From assembly GCA_005798285.1 (NCBI GenBank), contig SYKE01000278.1, positions 1-45,632 of the forward strand: a stretch of 45,632 nucleotides of DNA. Direction: 5' to 3'. Position numbers and translations under genes: made by a program. This stretch comes from Actinomycetota bacterium. Its GTDB lineage: Bacteria; Armatimonadota; SYMT01. How positions within the stretch are numbered: the stretch's first letter is position 1; each line of letters opens with the position of its first letter. Positions 41,573 to 45,632 of the stretch are shown here, piece after piece. The notes under the pieces were generated by a model that was given only the letters and a program-made list of their open reading frames with translations, was not told the origin of the DNA and searched no databases.

Positions 41573-42446
41573 GGTGCTCTCGGGCCATCAGCCAGACGTA
41601 CCCGTCTTCGAGATTGGGGTCCGCCGTAACGGCGTCACTGCACGGACGGGTTTCGCAGACACCGCGGAGTTGAATGCCTTCCCGAGTGCGGAAGAGGCCG
41701 GTCTCGAGGAAGCCCTCCGCCATCTCCTTCGGTCGGTTTCCCACGGGCGCGTCGACCATCCAGACCCTGCCCTCCAGGGAGTTGAGCAATTCCTCGGGGG
41801 TGCCGAAGAAGCGAAGCGTGCCGAATCGCAGCACAGCCAGGCTGCTCGCCACTGCTTCGATATCCGCAACGATGTGTGTGGAGAGCACAATCAGGCAATC
41901 TCGTGCGAGATCGGCGAACAGGGATCGAACCCGAATTCTTTCTTCAGGATCCAATCCTGCGGTGGGCTCATCCACGATGAGAACGGAAGGCTGCGGAAGA
42001 ACCGCCTGCGCCAGTGCGACTCGCTGTCGCATTCCGCCCGAGAGCGTCTGGATCTGTCGATCCCGCAGATGGGTGAGGTTCATTCGTTGGAGGGCTCGCT
42101 CGATCCGGTCCTGGCGATCTCGCGTATCGTCCAGATGGTAGAGCAGCCCCATGTAATCCAGGGTTTCCTGAACCGTCAGGTTGGGGTAGAGACCTACGTC
42201 CTGGGGCAGGTAGCCGATTCGCTTTCGGATCTCGGGCTTTTTTGTTCGAACGTCCAGTCCATCCACCCGAATCGTGCCGGAGCTGGGGTCGAGCAGCGTC
42301 GCCATGATCGACATCAACGTGGTTTTGCCGGAACCGTTTGGACCCAGCAACCCGAGTACGCCCGACTCCGCGGTCATCTGGACGCCGTCCAGCGCCTTCA
42401 CTTTGCCGTCGTAGACTTTCGTCAGTTGTTCAATCTCAACGCCCAC
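41565..42446 (-). CDS. ABC transporter ATP-binding protein
   Basis: A 293-residue ABC ATPase that energises export, probably with the two permeases downstream. The Walker A GPNGSGKTT is at residues 36-43 or so, the signature is LSGGMRQR, Walker B is VLIVDEPTAGLDP, and the switch His is in VLSTHIVAD. The C-terminal part (LAVLRFGTLRFFGTPEEL onward) is the usual DrrA-like extension. I chose the GTG at 42446, since GGAGGGAC lies just upstream. The in-frame ATG 18 codons earlier would add a hydrophobic stretch not in the family. It overlaps the NHL-repeat gene by 11 nt. Confidence 0.93.
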   Translation of the reverse strand: MGVEIEQLTKVYDGKVKALDGVQMTAESGVLGLLGPNGSGKTTLMSIMATLLDPSSGTIRVDGLDVRTKKPEIRKRIGYLPQDVGLYPNLTVQETLDYMGLLYHLDDTRDRQDRIERALQRMNLTHLRDRQIQTLSGGMRQRVALAQAVLPQPSVLIVDEPTAGLDPEERIRVRSLFADLARDCLIVLSTHIVADIEAVASSLAVLRFGTLRFFGTPEELLNSLEGRVWMVDAPVGNRPKEMAEGFLETGLFRTREGIQLRGVCETRPCSDAVTADPNLEDGYVWLMAREHHA

Positions 42447-43581
42447 GAAAGTCCCTCCCAAAGCGGCTGCTCCGAATAGGAGGAGCCGTGTCACCTTCAA
42501 TCATCCACCGAGGCAACTCCACTTTGCGAATCCTGTTCCCCTCAAAGTCAGCGACGAAGACGGTCCCATCCGCGCGGGCTGCGACGGCGCTCGGAGCGGC
42601 ATAGGACGCTCTCGGGCCGTCCCCATCGGAGTGGGACGCTTTGGCTGGAAAAGTGTCTCGGTGCCCCGAGAGTAGCACGATCGGACCGGTTCCCAGCCGA
42701 CCCAGGAGCGTGTGGTGTTGAGCATCCGCCCACACCCATAACCCACCGATGTGTGCTCCCGACGACAGCCGGCCGGTGAAGTGAGTTGAGACGGTCAACT
42801 CGCCTCGGCCCTCTTCGTACGCTGAGATCGCCTCGCCGTTTGCCGGTGGCCACGGCTGTCCGGCGGTGAGCTTTACTTCCGCGGGCGGGGTCGGCGTGGT
42901 CACCGCGCCGGTCGGCGTCACCCTTCTGAAGACCCTGTTGCCGAGATCGGCAACCCAAACGGATCCGCCCTGCCAGACCATGGTTCCCGGCGAGTTGAAC
43001 GTTGCCGCCGGCCCGCTCCCATCGGTCTTCCCGGGCTGTCCACTTCCGACAAGGGTGCGGACCTGTCCGCCGGATACAGCGCACACCCGGTGATTTCCGG
43101 TGTCCGAAATGTATACCGTTCCGTCGGGAGACACGCAGACCCCAGATGGAAACTTGAACCGAGCCTGATCGACGGGACCGTCTGATTTGCCCCCCACCGA
43201 GTCCACGTCCCCGCTCCCAGCAAAGGTGCTCAGCGCGCCACCCGGCGACATCCGTCGGATTCGGTGGTTTCGACTGTCCGCGATCAAAAGTCCACCGTCC
43301 GGCATGGAAGCGAGAGCGTTGGGTCCGGAGAGCCTCGCCTGCCACCTCGGCCCGTCGAGCATCCCGGGCGCCTCTCCCACGAAATCTGAGACGAGGACGT
43401 CTTGCCGGCCGACGATGGTCTGCCGCGGTACCATCGGCGCCCCGCCTGCTCCCCCACCCCCGCCCGCGCCGGGCGTCTGGACAACCAGATTCTTATAGTA
43501 AACGGCCTGAACCGCGGCCAACGCCACCACCGTAAGGATGGCGGCGACCTTTGGATCGACTTCCTTCTGCAGCATCTTCAC
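42436..43581 (-). CDS. Membrane-anchored NHL-repeat beta-propeller protein
   Basis: A 381-residue protein. Residues about 12-32 form one hydrophobic helix (VAAILTVVALAAVQAVYY), a signal anchor followed by a Gly/Ala-rich linker. The rest has NHL repeats: GPNALASMPDGGLLIADSRNHRIRRM, GVCVSPDGTVYISDTGNHRVC, VWVADLGNRVFRRV and VFVADFEGNRIRKV. This should form a six-bladed propeller on the outer face, usually a protein- or ligand-binding surface. It overlaps the secreted protein gene upstream by 4 nt and the ATPase gene downstream by 11 nt, so it belongs to the ABC cluster and may act with the exporter. Confidence 0.9.
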   Translation of the reverse strand: MKMLQKEVDPKVAAILTVVALAAVQAVYYKNLVVQTPGAGGGGGAGGAPMVPRQTIVGRQDVLVSDFVGEAPGMLDGPRWQARLSGPNALASMPDGGLLIADSRNHRIRRMSPGGALSTFAGSGDVDSVGGKSDGPVDQARFKFPSGVCVSPDGTVYISDTGNHRVCAVSGGQVRTLVGSGQPGKTDGSGPAATFNSPGTMVWQGGSVWVADLGNRVFRRVTPTGAVTTPTPPAEVKLTAGQPWPPANGEAISAYEEGRGELTVSTHFTGRLSSGAHIGGLWVWADAQHHTLLGRLGTGPIVLLSGHRDTFPAKASHSDGDGPRASYAAPSAVAARADGTVFVADFEGNRIRKVELPRWMIEGDTAPPIRSSRFGRDFRGR

Positions 43582-44612
43582 GGCGTGGCACTCACGGGAT
43601 TCGCGGCAAAGTCAAACAGCACCAGACTGCTGCCGGCCATTGCGGCCGCTGCCGTCTGCGCGCGTTGGAGTCGGTTAGCCGTACCAAATCGGGTAGGAAT
43701 AGCGTACACCTGATCCCCGACATAGCGAACCCCGCCGGGCTCGACAGCAGTCAAGGTTCCGATCCCCGGCAGCCAGTCGGTAAGCGTCACGGTAGCTCCG
43801 ACCGGAGTAAGCGTTCTTACGCACCGCAGTCCGCGAATGGTCCCACTCTCTTCCGAACTTGCCGTCCAATAGAGACGGCCCCTGAAGAGTGCCCCTTGCT
43901 GTGGGCCGTACTCACCGGCAAGCCGCACCGAGGGACCCCCGGCGAGGGGCGCCCTGTGGAACTCCGTCGAAAGGGGACGTCGCACCCGCAGGTAGAGGTT
44001 CCCATCCGCAACACCGAGCAAGTCCTGGGAAAGCGGCTCCGCCTCGACGGGCATCCCGGATGGAATCTCAACCACGGTCCGAAGAGTTTTCAGATCTGGC
44101 GTACAGGCGCGCACAGAAAGGCGTGTGCCTGCCCCCGGAGTGGACAGTAAGTCGCCGGCAGCATCTGCCTTGAGTTCGGCCACGAGGAGTTCGGAGCCGG
44201 ATCCGAGGATCGATGTCGGTTCGCCGAGAGCTGGTGCTTCGAGGGACGGCGCGCCACCCGCCGCCGGAATCCTCACCAGCTTCCATTGAGTCTCGACGCG
44301 CTTTCCTGCGAAGAAACTGTCCCCGACACCACCCACAGCCGACCAGTCGCCATCGGCGCCGGTGGCTCCGCCGCCGCCCCGCGCGGCGATCTTCAGATCT
44401 CGCTTGGTGTCGAAGTGGCGAATCCACGCCCAACGGTCGCCAAGTACCGCAAAGGCTACCGGGCGCGCACTCTCCACCACCGGTTCGGCGCCGGCGGGGG
44501 CAGGGGCGCCCGGTCCCTGTGCCCCCGCCCATTGAGCGGACAGGCCGGCTACACCGGATGCGAGGAGCACAGCGGCGAGGCGGCTCCGTGAGTTGAATTT
44601 GCTAGGTCGCAT
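43578..44612 (-). CDS. Secreted beta-propeller-like hypothetical protein
   Basis: A 344-residue protein with a Sec signal peptide (LAAVLLASGVAGLSAQWAGA, cleavage near residue 31). The mature part is beta-rich with repeated short strands and turn motifs (RPVAFAVLGDRWAWIRHF, WKLVRIPAAGGAPSLEAPALG, VRYVGDQVYAIPTRFG), as in propeller proteins of the 6-phosphogluconolactonase/DUF5050 type. No clear family was recognised. Its stop overlaps the NHL-repeat gene by 4 nt, so it is the first gene of the ABC cluster. No Shine-Dalgarno is seen at its ATG. Confidence 0.75.
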   Translation of the reverse strand: MRPSKFNSRSRLAAVLLASGVAGLSAQWAGAQGPGAPAPAGAEPVVESARPVAFAVLGDRWAWIRHFDTKRDLKIAARGGGGATGADGDWSAVGGVGDSFFAGKRVETQWKLVRIPAAGGAPSLEAPALGEPTSILGSGSELLVAELKADAAGDLLSTPGAGTRLSVRACTPDLKTLRTVVEIPSGMPVEAEPLSQDLLGVADGNLYLRVRRPLSTEFHRAPLAGGPSVRLAGEYGPQQGALFRGRLYWTASSEESGTIRGLRCVRTLTPVGATVTLTDWLPGIGTLTAVEPGGVRYVGDQVYAIPTRFGTANRLQRAQTAAAAMAGSSLVLFDFAANPVSATP

Positions 44613-44960
44613 AGTCTAACGAATGTGTTCGATCCTCGCGGTTGATTGGCCTCCGGACCATTCGTTGAGTTCATGAAGCCGACACTCCGCCGCCGGCGAT
44701 GTCCGCCATAGATATTGCCGGGAGCACCCAGGCATTCATTGACATGGCGCAGAATTGTTGCGGCGGTCTCCAACTCCCCGGCTGAGTGCGACGCCCCCGC
44801 CTCGGTGCGTGTCAGCACGCTGTTTTCCAACTATAGTTTGATCGATCAGTGGGAAACCAACCTGCGGAAACCGCCGCGGGCGCCTGGTCGGCGATGGCGC
44901 TGCATGGCGTGATAGAGGCGCTGACCGATTGCTCGTCGCGAGGAAATCTCTCCACCCGGC
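44613..44960. other. Divergent spacer between the ABC cluster and the helicase gene
   Basis: About 350 nt without a convincing gene. It contains a plausible plus-strand promoter (44809-44837) and a 10-nt palindrome, AACTATAGTT, overlapping its -10 box. No tRNA, riboswitch or repeat array was seen. A short minus-strand frame (44549-44830) is open but overlaps the start of the secreted-protein gene and has no supporting motif. Confidence 0.5.
44809..44837 (+). promoter_or_regulatory. Putative promoter upstream of the UvrD-family helicase
   Basis: GTGTCA (44809-44814, 4/6 match to TTGACA) and TATAGT (44832-44837, 5/6 match to TATAAT) are separated by exactly 17 nt. The -10 box lies within the palindrome AACTATAGTT, a possible regulator site. 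The start codon is about 120 nt downstream, giving a moderately long leader. Confidence 0.4.
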
Positions 44961-45632
44961 ATGCCATCCTGGCTTGATGAACTGAATGAGCCCCAGCGCG
45001 CGGCAGCCACTCACCCGAGCGGCCCTCTCCTGGTCATTGCCGGCGCCGGCACCGGGAAGACGAAGACGCTTGCTTCCCGTGTCGCATGGCTGCTGAAGGA
45101 AGGGGGGTCGCCGGAACGGATCCTGCTTCTCACCTTCACGCGTCGAGCCGCCACCGAAATGCTGTCTCGCGCGGGGCACATCGCCGGTGAGGATGCCGCA
45201 GCGCGCGTGTGGGGGGGTACGTTCCACTCCATGGCGCACCGGTTGTTGCGCCAGCACGGTCGGGCCATTGGGCTGCAGCCGGAGTTCACGGTCATGGATC
45301 AGGCCGACTCCGAGGATCTTATGAACCTGGTTCGAAGCGATCTCGGGCTTGGCGATAAAGGAAAGCGGTTCCCGCGAAAGTCGACGCTGCAATCAATCTA
45401 CTCCCGCTGCGTGAACAGCCGCACTCGATTGCCGGAAGTCTTGAAGAAGCACTTTCCCTGGTGTGAAACCGAGGCCGACGGTATCCGGGCGTGCTTCAAT
45501 GGCTACGTGGCTCGAAAGCGCTTACGGCAGATCCTGGACTATGACGATCTGCTGCTGTTCTGGAATGCGCTGTCGCGGGATCCGCAGGTCGGAGCCATGG
45601 TTGCGGAACGCTTCGATCACATCCTGGTGGAC
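44961..45632 (+). CDS. UvrD/PcrA-like DNA helicase, N-terminal part (runs off right edge)
   Basis: 224 codons are visible, starting at the ATG that gives MPSWLDELNEPQRAAA. Family motifs of superfamily 1A helicases are present: the Q motif (LNEPQRAAA), motif I/Walker A (VIAGAGTGKTKTL), motif Ia (LLTFTRRAATEML), and motif Ib (GTFHSMAHRLLR). The protein stops in the window at HILVD, which is the beginning of motif II (LVDEfQ-type). This helicase family unwinds DNA 3' to 5' in repair and in removal of proteins from DNA. A stronger Shine-Dalgarno is missing; GAGGA lies 16-20 nt upstream. Subfamily (UvrD, PcrA, Rep or a shorter homologue) cannot be decided from this part. Confidence 0.93.
   Translation, partial: MPSWLDELNEPQRAAATHPSGPLLVIAGAGTGKTKTLASRVAWLLKEGGSPERILLLTFTRRAATEMLSRAGHIAGEDAAARVWGGTFHSMAHRLLRQHGRAIGLQPEFTVMDQADSEDLMNLVRSDLGLGDKGKRFPRKSTLQSIYSRCVNSRTRLPEVLKKHFPWCETEADGIRACFNGYVARKRLRQILDYDDLLLFWNALSRDPQVGAMVAERFDHILVD

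Noticed and set aside
44549-44830. Short minus-strand frame upstream of the secreted propeller gene
   Set aside because: It overlaps the start of that gene, has no ribosome site, and its composition suggests chance.
1-45632. tRNA genes, CRISPR arrays, prophage or conjugative modules
   Set aside because: No tRNA T-loop/acceptor pattern, repeat-spacer array, integrase, capsid or conjugation gene was seen by reading the sequence. A dedicated scan could still find a weak case.

Overview
The window is a gene-dense, GC-rich bacterial chromosome segment with one continuous coding style. Only one mobile-element trace is visible: the first 18 codons of an IS630-type transposase running off the left edge. 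The order rpsO - pnp - M16 peptidase - dapB - asd - dapA - rnj matches the arrangement known from Bacillus and other Terrabacteria. RNase J, a DUF6785-like membrane protein, a cytochrome/DUF1080 protein, a ceramidase-like protein and several Tat or Sec exported proteins would suit an uncultured Armatimonadota-like or similar deep-branching lineage. That taxonomic guess is inference and is not secure.

Layout. 1-2,485: IS630 edge fragment and two convergent GT4 glycosyltransferases sharing stop-codon bases. 1,304-12,367 (minus): one long cluster running rpsO, pnp, M16 protease, dapB, asd, dapA, rnj, a small exported protein, a Zn-finger protein and a GT4 enzyme. It joins RNA decay (PNPase, RNase J) with lysine/diaminopimelate synthesis. 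rpsO has a good sigma70-type promoter and a roughly 180-nt leader; a terminator-like hairpin lies between rpsO and pnp, and a perfect 13-bp hairpin between asd and dapA. 12,663-19,142 (minus): a catabolic-looking cluster (membrane protein, cytochrome/DUF1080, HEAT repeat, amidohydrolase, enolase-superfamily enzyme, ASCH protein). 19,267-21,697 (plus): ceramidase-like and BNR-like proteins. 21,701-24,335 (minus): HEXXH protein, rlmN and a small ORF, with a run of hairpins upstream of rlmN. 24,475-30,611 (plus): TPR/zinc-ribbon/Yip1 protein, Tat-exported protein, membrane coiled-coil protein and glyS, partly overlapping. 30,864-33,657 (plus): a three-domain fusion followed by sufU. 33,826-44,612 (minus): envelope genes (DUF2092-like, glycosidase-like, LmeA-like, parvulin) and a translationally coupled five-gene ABC-exporter cluster. 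44,961-end (plus): start of a UvrD-family helicase.

The best candidate for an undescribed system is the 737-residue protein at 30,864-33,077. It joins a DapA-family aldolase with an altered substrate motif, a complete MfnB-like (5-formylfuran-3-yl)methyl phosphate synthase domain with its lysines kept, and a TusA-like sulfur-carrier domain, and the SufU scaffold gene follows. No methanofuran or methanopterin genes are in the window. The fusion suggests an unknown furan-type or sulfur-bearing metabolite pathway, which is inference. Second-tier points are an ABC permease carrying a cysteine-less thioredoxin-like domain, the hairpin run upstream of rlmN, the rpsO leader, and glyS without glyQ beside it.
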